Source: Lachnospiraceae bacterium (GTDB lineage Bacteria > Bacillota > Clostridia > Lachnospirales > Lachnospiraceae). Taken from it: a stretch of DNA of 64,000 nucleotides. A model generated the notes under the pieces. The model was given only the letters and a program-made list of their open reading frames with translations, did not search any database and had not been told where the DNA came from. Shown here one piece after another: positions 8,986 through 20,073 of this stretch. The position numbers were made by a program, and so were the translations under genes. The stretch is taken from NCBI GenBank assembly GCA_910575475.1, contig CAJTGD010000009.1, positions 62,001-126,000 of the forward strand, in the 5' to 3' direction. Every line of letters starts with the position of its first letter. The first letter of the stretch is position 1.

Positions 8986-11082
8986 ATGAACTCATCAGAA
9001 ATGACACATATTCACAATGTGCCCCTGGAGCCGCTGGATATCATATCCGGCTTCGAAGTCCGTCCCGGATTTTTCGGCACCATGGGCGCTACCCTCATTC
9101 CCTGCGGGGTCAGCTTTACGACCCAGTCCCACGGGGCAACCTCCTGTGAGCTGCTCCTGTTCCACAAGTCGGAGGATGAACCCTATGCCGTGCTGAAATT
9201 TCCGGAAAATTACAAGATCGGATGCGTCTATTCCATGATCGTATTTTATCTGGATATCACGGATGTGGAATATGCCTACCGGCTGGACGGCCCCTTTGAC
9301 GAGCGCCAGGGATTCCGTTTTGATTCCAAGAGAATCCTTCTGGATCCTTACGCAAAAGCCGTTTCCGGCCAGAGCAACTGGGGATACAACAAAAATTACA
9401 ACCGGGGGTACCGTGCCCGCGTAGTCCGAAGTAACTTTGACTGGGGAACCGCATATCATGCCAATATTCCCATGGAAGACCTGGTGATCTATGAGACCCA
9501 TGTCAGAGGCTTTACCAACGACCGCTCTTCCGGCGTATCCCATCCCGGCACGTTCCGCGGATTGAGAGAAAAAATCCCGTATCTCAAGGAGCTTGGCATC
9601 AATGCCGTAGAACTGATGCCCATCTTTGAATTTGACGAGATGCGGGATGCCCGTGTTGTAAATGACAGGAAGCTTCTGGATTACTGGGGGTACAATCCGG
9701 TCTGCTTCTTTGCTCCGAATACCAGCTTTGCCGCATTTTCCGAGGACAATCAGGAGGGAAGGGAATTAAAGCTTTTGATCAAGGCCCTGCACGACAACGG
9801 CATGGAGATCATCCTGGACGTGGTGTTCAACCACACTGCCGAGGGAAATGAGATGGGCCCCTGTTTTTCCTTCAAGGGCTTTGACAATAATATATATTAC
9901 CTGCTGACTCCGGACGGCCATTATTATAATTTCAGCGGCTGCGGAAATACCCTGAACTGCAATCATCCTGTGGTCCAGCAGATGATCCTGGACTGCCTGC
10001 GTTACTGGGCTACCGAATACCGGGTGGACGGCTTCCGCTTCGACCTTGCGACGATCCTGGGGAGAAATGAGGACGGATCTCCGATGAACCAGCCTCCGCT
10101 TTTGAGAAGCCTGGCTTTTGATTCCATCCTTGGAAATGTAAAGCTGATCGCAGAGGCCTGGGATGCGGGCGGCCTGTATCAGGTAGGCTCCTTCCCATCT
10201 TGGAAGCGCTGGGCGGAATGGAACGGACGGTATCGGGATGATATGCGCCGGTTCTTAAAGGGGGATTCCGGCTGCGCGGCGATCGCGGCGCAGAGGATCA
10301 TCGGCTCACCGGATCTGTACGATCCCATCCACCGCGGGCTGAATGCCTCTGTCAATTTCCTGACCTGCCACGACGGCTTCACGCTGTATGACCTTTACAG
10401 CTATAATGTAAAGCATAATGAGGACAATGGCTGGAACAATACGGACGGTACGGATGACAACAACAGCTGGAACTGCGGCGCCGAGGGGGATACGGACAAT
10501 GAGGAGGTCCGCGCGCTGCGGATGCGGATGATCAAAAATGCCTGTGCAGTCCTGCTCTGCAGCCGGGGAACGCCGATGTTCCTCTCCGGAGACGAATTCG
10601 GGGATACCCGGTTTGGAAACAACAACCCTTACTGCCAGGACAATATCATCTCCTGGCTGGACTGGACCCTTCTGGAGAAAAACCAGGAACTATTCCGCTT
10701 TTTCCAGTACATGATCCAGTTCCGCAAGGATCATCCCGTGATCCGCAAGAATCTGGAAGCCAGCCTGACTGGACTTCCTTATGCAAGCATCCACGGCGTG
10801 CTTCCCAACGAGCCGGACTACAGCCCGGACTCCCATGTGATCTGTGTTCTGTTTGCAGGATACGATCCCTCCAAGGCAAAAGAGGATCTGGTCTATCTTG
10901 CGGTCAACACCTATTGGGAGCCTGTTACCCTTACACTTCCGCCGCTTCCAAACGGCCTGAACTGGAAGATCGCGGTCAATACCGGAGATCCTGTACAGAA
11001 TTATTTTTCAAGAGGTCACATGCCTGGTGCTGAGAGAAACATTCCGATGAAAGAAAGATCCGTTATTGTATTGGAAGTCTGA
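8986..11082 (+). CDS. glgX: Glycogen debranching enzyme / isoamylase-type GH13
   Basis: 698 residues, typical for GlgX/isoamylase. An N-terminal CBM48 domain (about 15-130) precedes a GH13 barrel with the four conserved motifs: DVVFNH, DGFRFDLA (nucleophile Asp), IAEAWD (acid Glu) and TCHDGF. It hydrolyses alpha-1,6 branches of glycogen or limit dextrins in the cytoplasm. No signal peptide is visible. AAAGGAG lies 7 bp ahead of the ATG. It follows the two-component operon with only 52 bp between, yet is functionally unrelated to it. A strong bidirectional terminator follows. Confidence 0.93.
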   Translation: MNSSEMTHIHNVPLEPLDIISGFEVRPGFFGTMGATLIPCGVSFTTQSHGATSCELLLFHKSEDEPYAVLKFPENYKIGCVYSMIVFYLDITDVEYAYRLDGPFDERQGFRFDSKRILLDPYAKAVSGQSNWGYNKNYNRGYRARVVRSNFDWGTAYHANIPMEDLVIYETHVRGFTNDRSSGVSHPGTFRGLREKIPYLKELGINAVELMPIFEFDEMRDARVVNDRKLLDYWGYNPVCFFAPNTSFAAFSEDNQEGRELKLLIKALHDNGMEIILDVVFNHTAEGNEMGPCFSFKGFDNNIYYLLTPDGHYYNFSGCGNTLNCNHPVVQQMILDCLRYWATEYRVDGFRFDLATILGRNEDGSPMNQPPLLRSLAFDSILGNVKLIAEAWDAGGLYQVGSFPSWKRWAEWNGRYRDDMRRFLKGDSGCAAIAAQRIIGSPDLYDPIHRGLNASVNFLTCHDGFTLYDLYSYNVKHNEDNGWNNTDGTDDNNSWNCGAEGDTDNEEVRALRMRMIKNACAVLLCSRGTPMFLSGDEFGDTRFGNNNPYCQDNIISWLDWTLLEKNQELFRFFQYMIQFRKDHPVIRKNLEASLTGLPYASIHGVLPNEPDYSPDSHVICVLFAGYDPSKAKEDLVYLAVNTYWEPVTLTLPPLPNGLNWKIAVNTGDPVQNYFSRGHMPGAERNIPMKERSVIVLEV

Positions 11083-11088
11083 GATGAA

Positions 11089-11137
11089 AAATCCGGCAAA
11101 ATGTGTCATAACACACACTTTGCCGGATTTCTTTTTT
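11089..11137. terminator. Bidirectional terminator between glgX and dnaJ
   Basis: A perfect 12-bp inverted repeat AAATCCGGCAAA / TTTGCCGGATTT with an 18-nt loop, flanked by T-rich sequence on the plus strand and A-rich sequence on the left. It serves the converging glgX and dnaJ transcripts. Confidence 0.9.
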
Positions 11138-11192
11138 ATTTTTCAAAAAAGCGGTTCTTGTTTCAGATTTCTCTGTTCGAGCCTTTCTGTAT

Positions 11193-12368
11193 TTATTCTT
11201 CAAAGACTTCCTTCATCTTATCCTTGAAGAAGCCCTTCTTTTTGGATTTTCCTTCCTCCGCCTTCTGGTTGAGGGTGTTCCCCGCCAGCTGGTCGAATTT
11301 ACGCAACGCTTCCTTCGCCTCTGCGCTCAGTCTGTCCGGAGTCTGGATCACCAGGGTCACATAATGATCCCCTCTTACTCTGGAATCCCGCAGGGACGGT
11401 ACTCCCTTGCCCTTTAAGCGCACCTTGGTATCTGTCTTGGTCCCCGGTTTTACCGTATAGATGACTTCGCCGTCTACCGTTGCGACCCGGATGTCCCCGC
11501 CAAGCGCCGCCTGTGCAAAAGAGATTGGAACCGTGGAGAAGATATGCATCTCCTGGCGCTGGAAGATGGGATGTCTGGATACATTCACTTCCACCAGCAG
11601 GTCTCCTCTCGGCCCGCCGTTTAAGCCCGGCTCGCCCTTCTCGCGGATGCGGACGCTCTGTCCGTTGTCGATTCCGGCCGGGATTGACACCTGGATCTTC
11701 TTCTTGCTGGATGTATATCCGGTTCCGGAGCAGGATGTACATTTTTCCTTGATCACCTTGCCGGAACCGCCGCAGGTCGGACAGGTCTGTACATTCTGTA
11801 CGGTTCCGAAAAAGGACTGGGATGCGTAGACGATCTGGCCCTTGCCGCCGCATTTTGAACAGGTCTCCGGAGATGTCCCCGGTTTCGCCCCCGTACCGTT
11901 ACATGCCGTACAGGAATCCTTCAGGATCAGTTCCAGCTCTTTCTCACAGCCGAAGATCGCTTCTTCAAATGTAATACGGATACTCTTGCGGATGTTGGCT
12001 CCCCGCATCGGACCGTTCCCGCGGCCGCCTCTTCTGCTGCCGCCGAACAGATCCCCGAAGATGTCTCCGAAGATATCGCTGAAATCCGCACCGCTGAAAT
12101 CAAAGCCACCGAAGCCGCCTGCTCCGCCGGCGCCTCCTTCAAATGCTGCGTGTCCGAACTGATCATACTGGCGGCGTTTTTCCGGATCACTCAGTACCGC
12201 ATATGCTTCCGATGCCTCTTTAAACTTTTTTTCCGCTTCCGCATCTCCCGGATTCATGTCGGGATGATATTTTTTCGCCAGAACACGATATGCTTTTTTT
12301 ATCGCCCCGTCGTCTGCGTCCTTGCCTATGCCAAGCACCTCATAATAATCTCTTTTTGACTCTGCCAT
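11193..12368 (-). CDS. dnaJ: Chaperone protein DnaJ
   Basis: 391 residues. J domain at 1-70 with the HPD motif (YHPDMNP), Gly/Phe-rich linker (about 75-125), four CxxCxGxG-type zinc-binding repeats ([32 protein letters not shown], about 150-215), then two C-terminal substrate-binding domains. A class I J-protein that delivers unfolded clients to DnaK and stimulates its ATPase. The C-terminus carries an extra Lys/Glu-rich tail ([14 protein letters not shown]) not needed in the core family. Last gene of the hrcA-grpE-dnaK-dnaJ cluster. Confidence 0.98.
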   Translation of the reverse strand: MAESKRDYYEVLGIGKDADDGAIKKAYRVLAKKYHPDMNPGDAEAEKKFKEASEAYAVLSDPEKRRQYDQFGHAAFEGGAGGAGGFGGFDFSGADFSDIFGDIFGDLFGGSRRGGRGNGPMRGANIRKSIRITFEEAIFGCEKELELILKDSCTACNGTGAKPGTSPETCSKCGGKGQIVYASQSFFGTVQNVQTCPTCGGSGKVIKEKCTSCSGTGYTSSKKKIQVSIPAGIDNGQSVRIREKGEPGLNGGPRGDLLVEVNVSRHPIFQRQEMHIFSTVPISFAQAALGGDIRVATVDGEVIYTVKPGTKTDTKVRLKGKGVPSLRDSRVRGDHYVTLVIQTPDRLSAEAKEALRKFDQLAGNTLNQKAEEGKSKKKGFFKDKMKEVFEE

Positions 12369-12393
12369 AACAATCTACCTTTCACATTATACT

Positions 12394-12430
12394 ATCCAGG
12401 ACAGCCATGATATTGCCGGCTGCCCTGGAT
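12394..12430 (-). other. dnaK-dnaJ intercistronic hairpin
   Basis: In the minus-strand RNA a 13-bp stem (ATCCAGGGCAGCC / GGCTGTCCTGGAT, one G-U) with an 11-nt loop lies in the 79-bp gap between dnaK and dnaJ. No T run follows, so it is probably an mRNA-processing or stability element that sets the DnaK:DnaJ ratio, not a terminator. Confidence 0.6.
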
Positions 12431-12447
12431 GTTCAGGAGCAATTTTT

Positions 12448-14325
<1,878 letters not shown>

Positions 14326-14349
14326 CTAGTTTTTGTGAATTAAAAATGC

Positions 14350-15054
14350 TTAATTTGCTACCTTTACCATGCTGTGTCTTACGACACTGTCACGGTATGT
14401 GTATCCCTTCTGGAATTCCTCGGCTATGATATTCTCGCCCAGCTCCTCGTCCTCCACATGCATGACCGCGTTGTGGAAATCCGGATTGAATTCCTGGCCC
14501 ACTGCTTCGATCGGTTTTACCCCGATCTCTTCCAGTGTAGTCATCAACTGCTTGTAAACCTTCTCCATCCCTTCCAGGATCGGGTTTTTCTTTTCTTCCT
14601 CCGGCACTGCTGCCAGGCCGCGTTCAAAATTGTCCACGACGGGAAGAATTTTATTTATGATATCTTTCGCACCGATCTCGTACATCTGGGATTTCTCCTT
14701 ATCTGTACGCTTGCGGAAGTTATCAAACTCTGCCATCTGACGGGTAAGCCGATCCGTCAGCTCCTCGATCTTTTCGTCCTTTTTATCCTTTTTATTCTTC
14801 TTTCCGAAAAGCTTTCTGCCCTTCTTCTCTTCCTCCTGCCCCTCTTCCTCGGATTCCTCCTCCGAGGGTTCCCCGGAATCTTCCTCCTCGGCCGCGTCTT
14901 CCTCTGCCGAAGCGTCCGCTTCCTCCGCGCAGTCTGTCTCTTCCTCCGGGTCCTCACTCTCCTGCGCCTGCTCCCGGGCTGCCTGTTCTGCTTTTGCCTT
15001 TGCTTCTTCCACGGCTTCCTTTACCATATCTTCCTTGGTCATCTTTTCTTCCAC
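14350..15054 (-). CDS. grpE: Nucleotide exchange factor GrpE
   Basis: About 234 residues. The C-terminal two thirds is the GrpE fold: a coiled-coil dimer helix (LTDRLTRQMAEFDNFRKRTDKE) and the beta domain ending in YTYRDSVVRHSMVKVAN. The first 80 residues are an extreme acidic stretch followed by a basic patch (KKGRKLFGKKNKK), longer than in B. subtilis. The start is unclear: AGGAAGG lies 8 bp ahead of a GTG at 15054, which I chose; GTG at 15063 and ATG at 15042 are alternatives. GrpE exchanges ADP on DnaK. Confidence 0.95.
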   Translation of the reverse strand: MEEKMTKEDMVKEAVEEAKAKAEQAAREQAQESEDPEEETDCAEEADASAEEDAAEEEDSGEPSEEESEEEGQEEEKKGRKLFGKKNKKDKKDEKIEELTDRLTRQMAEFDNFRKRTDKEKSQMYEIGAKDIINKILPVVDNFERGLAAVPEEEKKNPILEGMEKVYKQLMTTLEEIGVKPIEAVGQEFNPDFHNAVMHVEDEELGENIIAEEFQKGYTYRDSVVRHSMVKVAN

Positions 15055-15071
15055 CAGCTTCACCTTCCTAA

Positions 15072-16124
15072 TTAATCTTCATCCAAATCTTTCTTGTTGA
15101 TCGCATCCAACTTACTCTGCAGGGTCTTCAGCGTCTTCATGACGTGTTCATAATCCATCCGCTTGGGACCGATGATGCCGATCGTTCCCTTCATCCCGTC
15201 TCCCAGATCGTAGGTTGCCGTAACGACACTGCAGTCACGCATCGTCTTCACCGGCGCTTCATCGCCGATATAGACCTGGATCCCATGATTCTCTTCACTG
15301 GATAAGGTCTCAGTTACCAGTTCCGCCAGCTGCTGCTTCTCTTCAAATGCATTGAGGATCTCCTGTGCATTCTGCTTGTCACTGAGCTCCGGATACTTGA
15401 ATATGTTGGTCGCCCCGCTTGTGTAGATCTCCATGTCATCCTCCACATGGATGATATCCGCCACCGCATCCAGCACATTGCTGATGACATTGCTGTGGAT
15501 GCCGGCCTGCTCCTTCAGCCGGGCGATCAGTCCTAAGTTGATCTCTTCGATGGACATCCCGTTCAATGTAGTATTCAAAAGCATGTTCAGCTTGAGCAGT
15601 GTCTCGTTGCCGAGCATCTCTCCCACATCGATGATCTTGTTCTTGATCACATTGCCGCTCATCACGATCACTGCCACGATCTGCCGTGCGTCTACCTGGG
15701 ACAGCTGGATGAACTTTAATGTATTCCTCCTGTTCACAGGGGAGGATACCAGGGTTGCGTAATTGGTATTCGCAGCGAGCACCTTCGCCGCCTGCTTGAG
15801 TACCTTCTCCACCCGGTCTGTCTTCTCAAGCATCACGCTCTTGAGTTCTTCCAGTTCCTGTTCCTTATCCTGCATCAGCATATCTACATATAAACGGTAT
15901 CCCTTATCTGAGGGAATCCGTCCGGCGGAAGTATGGGGCTGGAATATATAGCCCAGATCTTCCAGATCCGCCATCTCATTGCGGATCGTTGCAGAACTCA
16001 GCTTCAGATCCGTTGATTTGGAAAGGGTTCTGGATCCGACCGGTTCCCCGGTCTCCAGATAATTCTGGATGATAGCCCGTAATATGGTATGCTTTCTCTC
16101 ACTCAGCTCTACGACTGCCATCAT
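15072..16124 (-). CDS. hrcA: Heat-inducible transcription repressor HrcA
   Basis: 350 residues. Winged-helix DNA-binding domain at about 5-75 (ETGEPVGSRTLSK, SSATIRNEMADLEDLG), followed by the GAF-like HrcA domain. HrcA binds CIRCE and represses the class I heat-shock operon; it needs the GroEL chaperonin to stay active. First gene of the operon, with a perfect CIRCE 63 bp upstream of its start, so it controls itself. The ATG is preceded by a run of six G, which serves as the ribosome site. Confidence 0.98.
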   Translation of the reverse strand: MMAVVELSERKHTILRAIIQNYLETGEPVGSRTLSKSTDLKLSSATIRNEMADLEDLGYIFQPHTSAGRIPSDKGYRLYVDMLMQDKEQELEELKSVMLEKTDRVEKVLKQAAKVLAANTNYATLVSSPVNRRNTLKFIQLSQVDARQIVAVIVMSGNVIKNKIIDVGEMLGNETLLKLNMLLNTTLNGMSIEEINLGLIARLKEQAGIHSNVISNVLDAVADIIHVEDDMEIYTSGATNIFKYPELSDKQNAQEILNAFEEKQQLAELVTETLSSEENHGIQVYIGDEAPVKTMRDCSVVTATYDLGDGMKGTIGIIGPKRMDYEHVMKTLKTLQSKLDAINKKDLDED

Positions 16125-16186
16125 ATTCCCCCCTTTCTTCTGCGGATCATCTTCTACATTTCATAAAAGGCTCTTGATTTTTTCTA

Positions 16187-16213
16187 TTAGCACTCCCTTG
16201 ATTTGAGTGCTAA
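16187..16213. promoter_or_regulatory. CIRCE operator
   Basis: TTAGCACTC-N9-GAGTGCTAA, an exact match to the CIRCE consensus, placed just downstream of the hrcA promoter -10. This is the HrcA binding site. Confidence 0.98.
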
Positions 16214-16228
16214 CATCTTACGTATATT

Positions 16229-16257
16229 AAGATAGCACCTTGATTTCCGTTTGTCAA
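16229..16257 (-). promoter_or_regulatory. Sigma-A promoter of the heat-shock operon
   Basis: Minus-strand TTGACA (16257-16252), 17-bp spacer, TATCTT (16234-16229). The transcript would begin within or next to CIRCE, so HrcA binding blocks initiation. Confidence 0.85.
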
Positions 16258-16293
16258 CATACTTTATATATTTTTTATCTTTTTTACTTCCCC

Positions 16294-16322
16294 TTGCTAT
16301 TCTACGGAAAATATCGTAATAT
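16294..16322 (+). promoter_or_regulatory. Promoter of the chromate-transporter pair
   Basis: TTGCTA (16294-16299), 17-bp spacer, TAATAT (16317-16322), 30 bp before the first gene. It is divergent from the heat-shock promoter. Confidence 0.5.
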
Positions 16323-16352
16323 ATTTTTGAAAAAAAGCAGGAGGTTCACATT

Positions 16353-16898
16353 ATGAAAAAGCTGTGGGAATTATATGTTACATTTCTTCGTGTGGGCGGC
16401 CTTACGTTTGGCGGCGGCATGGCGATGCTGCCCATGCTGAAAAAAGAGGTCATCGAAAAAAAAGGCTGGACCAACGAGGAAGAGCTGCTGGATATCTATG
16501 CCATCGGGCAGTGTACCCCGGGCATCATCGCGGTCAACACCTCGACCTATATCGGCTATGAGCAGGCCGGGATCATCGGCGCCGTCTGCGGTACCCTGGG
16601 TATGGTCACCCCATCCCTGATCATCATCACTCTGATCGCCACCATATTAAATCGGTTTATCGCGGAGCCCCTGGTGGTCCACGCGCTGTCCGGCATCCGT
16701 GTCGCGGTCTGCGCCATGATGCTCAATACGGTCATTTCCCTTGCCAGAGCAGGGATCAAGGACAAGCTTGGAGTGCTTTTGTTCCTGGCCGGCTTTCTTC
16801 TTGCTACATTCTCACCGATTCCCACGATCGTGCTGGTCGTATGCGCGGCTGTGATCGGAATCTGTGTAAATATCAGAAAGGAGAAGGCTGGATCATGA
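16353..16898 (+). CDS. Chromate-type transporter, subunit 1
   Basis: 181 residues, a short-chain CHR protein. The motif VGGLTFGGGMAMLP near residue 14-27 and the PG-containing stretch IGQCTPGIIAVN are typical of the family. About five to six membrane helices follow. Short CHR proteins work in pairs with opposite topology; the partner follows with a 4-bp ATGA overlap. The family includes chromate/sulfate exporters, but the natural substrate of clostridial pairs is not settled. Confidence 0.88.
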   Translation: MKKLWELYVTFLRVGGLTFGGGMAMLPMLKKEVIEKKGWTNEEELLDIYAIGQCTPGIIAVNTSTYIGYEQAGIIGAVCGTLGMVTPSLIIITLIATILNRFIAEPLVVHALSGIRVAVCAMMLNTVISLARAGIKDKLGVLLFLAGFLLATFSPIPTIVLVVCAAVIGICVNIRKEKAGS

Positions 16899-17449
16899 TC
16901 TATCTGACGTTATTTATTGAATTTTTCAAAATCGGTTTATTCTCCATCGGCGGCGGCATGGCCACGGTGCCCTTCCTGATGGATCTGGCGCAGAAATACC
17001 CCTGGTTCACTGCTTCCGAGCTGGCGGATATGATCGCCATCAGCGAGAGCACGCCCGGCCCCATCGGAATCAATATGGCCACTTACGCAGGCTTTCACGC
17101 TGCCGGGATTCCGGGCGCCGTCCTGGCCACCCTGAGCCTGGTTTCTCCTGCTATCATTATCATTGTCATAATCGCAAAATTTATGTCTGATTTCAGTGAA
17201 AACAAATATGTCCGTGCCGCATTTTACGGCATACGTCCCATGATCGCGTCACTGATCGGATATGCTGTATGGCAGATCGCTGTCATTACCTTTGCAGACC
17301 TGACACAGCCAAAGCCTGTGTTCCATTACTCTTCCATGGGCATCTGTCTTGTGATCTTTCTGCTGCTGCAGTGGAAGCCATTAAAAAAGCTCCACCCGAT
17401 CCTCTGGATCGGCTGCGGAGCCATACTTGGGATTTTATTCCGGCTGTAA
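16895..17449 (+). CDS. Chromate-type transporter, subunit 2
   Basis: 184 residues, second short-chain CHR subunit: FSIGGGMATVPFL at the N-terminus and ISESTPGPIGINMATYAG near residue 48-65, then several membrane helices. The start is the ATG at 16895, overlapping the previous stop (ATGA), with AAAGGAG about 10 bp upstream; the frame extends further up without a site. It presumably forms a heterodimer with subunit 1. Confidence 0.88.
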   Translation: MIYLTLFIEFFKIGLFSIGGGMATVPFLMDLAQKYPWFTASELADMIAISESTPGPIGINMATYAGFHAAGIPGAVLATLSLVSPAIIIIVIIAKFMSDFSENKYVRAAFYGIRPMIASLIGYAVWQIAVITFADLTQPKPVFHYSSMGICLVIFLLLQWKPLKKLHPILWIGCGAILGILFRL

Positions 17450-17458
17450 AAAGCCGAC

Positions 17459-17506
17459 AGCGCCTGTACCCTCTGATGTATGATATCCGGGAACAGGCGT
17501 ATTTTT
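17459..17506 (+). terminator. Terminator after the chromate-transporter pair
   Basis: Stem CGCCTGT / ACAGGCG with a 25-nt loop followed by ATTTTT, 10 bp after the stop codon. The loop is long, so efficiency is uncertain. Confidence 0.55.
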
Positions 17507-17539
17507 GATAATCTTCCGAACGGATCTGCGCCGGTTCTT

Positions 17540-18706
17540 TCACAGATTCCTCACCAGTTCTTTTAAAACATTCTCGCAGCGCAGGATGTCTTCTATGGGA
17601 ACCGATTCCTGAGGCTTGTGAGCCAGCTCCAGGTCGCCCGGACCATAGGACATCGTGTTTTTGTTTCCCAGTTTTCCCGCGATCACCGCGGTATCCGTAT
17701 ATCCCGGAAATACTCCTGTATGTGCGGGCCTTCCTGTCACCTTTCTGCAGGAATCCTGAAGCCTGCCGAACAGCTCGGAGGTCTCGTCCATCTCAATGGC
17801 GGGACGGTCCCCGGTGATCCGATAGGCCACCTTTGCCTTCGGAACCGCTTTCTCCGCCTCCTCCGCCGCTTTTTTCACCATACGCTCCCCGTCTTCCTTT
17901 GTATAAGGAGGGACAAGCCGCATATCCACAGTTACCGTACACTGCTCCGATACCACATAGGGCTGGCTTCCGCCCGAAATCCGGCCAAACGAGACCGTAG
18001 ACTCTCCCATCTGCGGATGCTGCGAAAGCCGTGCAAACTCCTTTCGTATACTGGAGATGACCTCTGCCGTCGCCGCAATGGCATCTGCCCCCTTCCATGG
18101 CGTGGCGGCATGGGCCGTGATCCCCTCCACGGTTATCTCGAACCAGAGACGCCCCTTGTGGGCTGCCTGCAGTTCCCCGTTGGTAGGCTCCATATCCAGC
18201 ACCAGAGAGTCCTTTGCGATCCATCCCGATTCGATTGCTTTTTCCGCCCCGGCCATATTTCCCTCTTCATCTACCGTGCCGATCACCTTCAAGGTCCGGC
18301 CGGCCATATTCCCATCCCGAAAATGCTCCGCAGCGCTTTGAAATGCGGACAGCGCACAGGCAAACCCGGATTTCATATCGCAGGACCCCCGGCCGTACAG
18401 CCGATTTCCCCGGATCTCCCCGGAAAATGGATCTTCCTCCCATCCACTGCCTGCCGGGACGGTATCCATATGGCAAATGAAGATCAATTCCGGCTTTTCT
18501 TCCGTTCCCGGCAGGGAGAGCATCACATTCTTCCTGCCGGGCAGCACTTCCTCTGTCCGAATCGTGACACGGTCATTCGTGTTTTGAAGCTCTTGTCCGA
18601 AAGAAAGCAAAAACTGTTCCATCCCTTTTTCACCGGTACCCGGATTCGTACTGTCAATCCGTACCATCTGCTGCGTCAGCATAACCGCAAGTTGGTTCTG
18701 TTCCAT
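17540..18706 (-). CDS. M20 family zinc peptidase / deacylase
   Basis: 388 residues. Metal and catalytic motifs of the M20 (ArgE/DapE/CPG2) family are present: ICHMDTVPAG (His and catalytic Asp), GRGSCDMKSG (bridging Asp), GTVDEEGNMAG (catalytic Glu pair) and LDMEPTN; the dimerisation domain inserts at about 180-295 (EGITAHAATPWKG). A cytoplasmic di-zinc hydrolase of an N-acyl amino acid or dipeptide; the exact substrate cannot be read. It is not beside the arg genes, which already contain argJ (acetyl recycling), so an ArgE role is not needed here. Confidence 0.88.
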   Translation of the reverse strand: MEQNQLAVMLTQQMVRIDSTNPGTGEKGMEQFLLSFGQELQNTNDRVTIRTEEVLPGRKNVMLSLPGTEEKPELIFICHMDTVPAGSGWEEDPFSGEIRGNRLYGRGSCDMKSGFACALSAFQSAAEHFRDGNMAGRTLKVIGTVDEEGNMAGAEKAIESGWIAKDSLVLDMEPTNGELQAAHKGRLWFEITVEGITAHAATPWKGADAIAATAEVISSIRKEFARLSQHPQMGESTVSFGRISGGSQPYVVSEQCTVTVDMRLVPPYTKEDGERMVKKAAEEAEKAVPKAKVAYRITGDRPAIEMDETSELFGRLQDSCRKVTGRPAHTGVFPGYTDTAVIAGKLGNKNTMSYGPGDLELAHKPQESVPIEDILRCENVLKELVRNL

Positions 18707-18789
18707 GATTTTTCCTCCATAGATGTGAAAACGGCTGTAAATTGCAGCCCCTCATATTCTTCCCCGTAAACAGTTATATTTTTTATCAT

Positions 18790-20052
18790 CTAAGACAGCA
18801 GGAACTGTTCAAATACGTAATTGCTGATATCAATTCCTCTCTTTGTAAGTCTTATCGTATCTTTCTCAATCTCCAAAAGGCCATATTCCCGCAGCTTTTT
18901 TAACGGTTCTCCATAAACGGTATCCACAGGAACGCCGAATAAACGAAGAAATTCGGATTTTCTCACCCCGCACATCATCCGCAGTCCAAGAAACATGAAC
19001 TCCTCCATTTCCTCCTTTTCAGACAGAAACTGTTCCTCTTCACAGATCTTCCCCGGATCTCCGGCGCAGGCCAGATAGGTTTCCAGATCTGGCGTATGGC
19101 AAAACCGGGTCTTTCCGATCAGCGACGAGGAGCCAAGCCCGATCCCTAAGTACGCTTTCCGCTGCCAGTAGCCAATATTATGCCTGCAGGCACAGCCCGG
19201 CTTTGCGTAGTTGGAGATCTCATATCTGGCATATCCGTATTCCGCTAAGATGTTCTCCGTCTCCTCATACATGAGCCGCTCCGTCTCTTCATCCGGCAGG
19301 GGCGGATACTGCTGGTCGTCGGATCCGAATGCGCCGGCCGGATCTGCCGGACCCTGCGCTCCGTCCCGCCCGTCCTGAGAAGCATCCTTTTTGGTTCCTC
19401 TTCCCCTGTCCTCTGACTGCAGGTCCCTCGGCCCATTGCTGTACCGCTCATAAAAAGGAGTTCCTTCTTCAATGATCAGACTGTATACGGATAGATGCTC
19501 CGGTGCCAGCCCGGCTGTTTTTCTCAGTGTCTCCCGCCAGCTCTCGGGAGTCTGCCCCGGGATTGCGGAAATCAGATCGATATTTACATTTTCCATACCT
19601 GCCTGCCGGACCAGCTTCCAGGTATCCAGAAACTGCCGGTGATCGTGAATCCTTCCCAGCATCCGCAGTTCTTCGTCCCTTACAGACTGCAGTCCGATGG
19701 AGAGCCGGTTCACCCCGGCCCCTTTCCAGGCCAGAAGCTTTTCCTCTGTCACGGTCCCCGGGTTCGCCTCCATGGTGATCTCCGCCTCAGGATCCACCCG
19801 GAACGTCTCCCGGATTGAAGAAAAAACCGCCTCGATCTGAGCCGCAGACAGGATTGAAGGCGTCCCTCCGCCGATAAAAACCGTGGGCACCCTATAACCC
19901 TGATATGTGTTCTTACAGCTCCGTATCTCCCGGATCAGAGCATCTACATATTTCTGGCGCAAATCTTCACTCGACGGGAAAGATAAAAAATCACAGTAGG
20001 CACATTTCCGGACACAAAACGGAATATGCACATATAATTCCAGTTCATTCAC
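18790..20052 (-). CDS. hemW: Radical SAM protein HemW (heme chaperone family)
   Basis: 420 residues. The 4Fe-4S cluster motif CVRKCAYCDF lies at residues 13-22, GGGTPS near 63, and the C-terminal HemW domain ends with a winged-helix-like part (IRLTKRGIDISNYVF). HemW resembles coproporphyrinogen oxidase HemN but acts as a heme-binding protein. It lies 21 bp downstream of lepA, a conserved neighbour. Odd: between YERYSNG and PDEETERLMYEE (about residues 212-258) there is a hydrophilic, Gly/Asp/Arg-rich insert of roughly 45 residues that most HemW proteins lack. Confidence 0.93.
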   Translation of the reverse strand: MNELELYVHIPFCVRKCAYCDFLSFPSSEDLRQKYVDALIREIRSCKNTYQGYRVPTVFIGGGTPSILSAAQIEAVFSSIRETFRVDPEAEITMEANPGTVTEEKLLAWKGAGVNRLSIGLQSVRDEELRMLGRIHDHRQFLDTWKLVRQAGMENVNIDLISAIPGQTPESWRETLRKTAGLAPEHLSVYSLIIEEGTPFYERYSNGPRDLQSEDRGRGTKKDASQDGRDGAQGPADPAGAFGSDDQQYPPLPDEETERLMYEETENILAEYGYARYEISNYAKPGCACRHNIGYWQRKAYLGIGLGSSSLIGKTRFCHTPDLETYLACAGDPGKICEEEQFLSEKEEMEEFMFLGLRMMCGVRKSEFLRLFGVPVDTVYGEPLKKLREYGLLEIEKDTIRLTKRGIDISNYVFEQFLLS

Positions 20053-20073
20053 AATCTTATCAAATCCCCTGTA

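Noticed and set aside
16130-16135. Run of six G before hrcA, considered as a fourth switch
   Set aside because: Too short, and it serves as the ribosome binding site.
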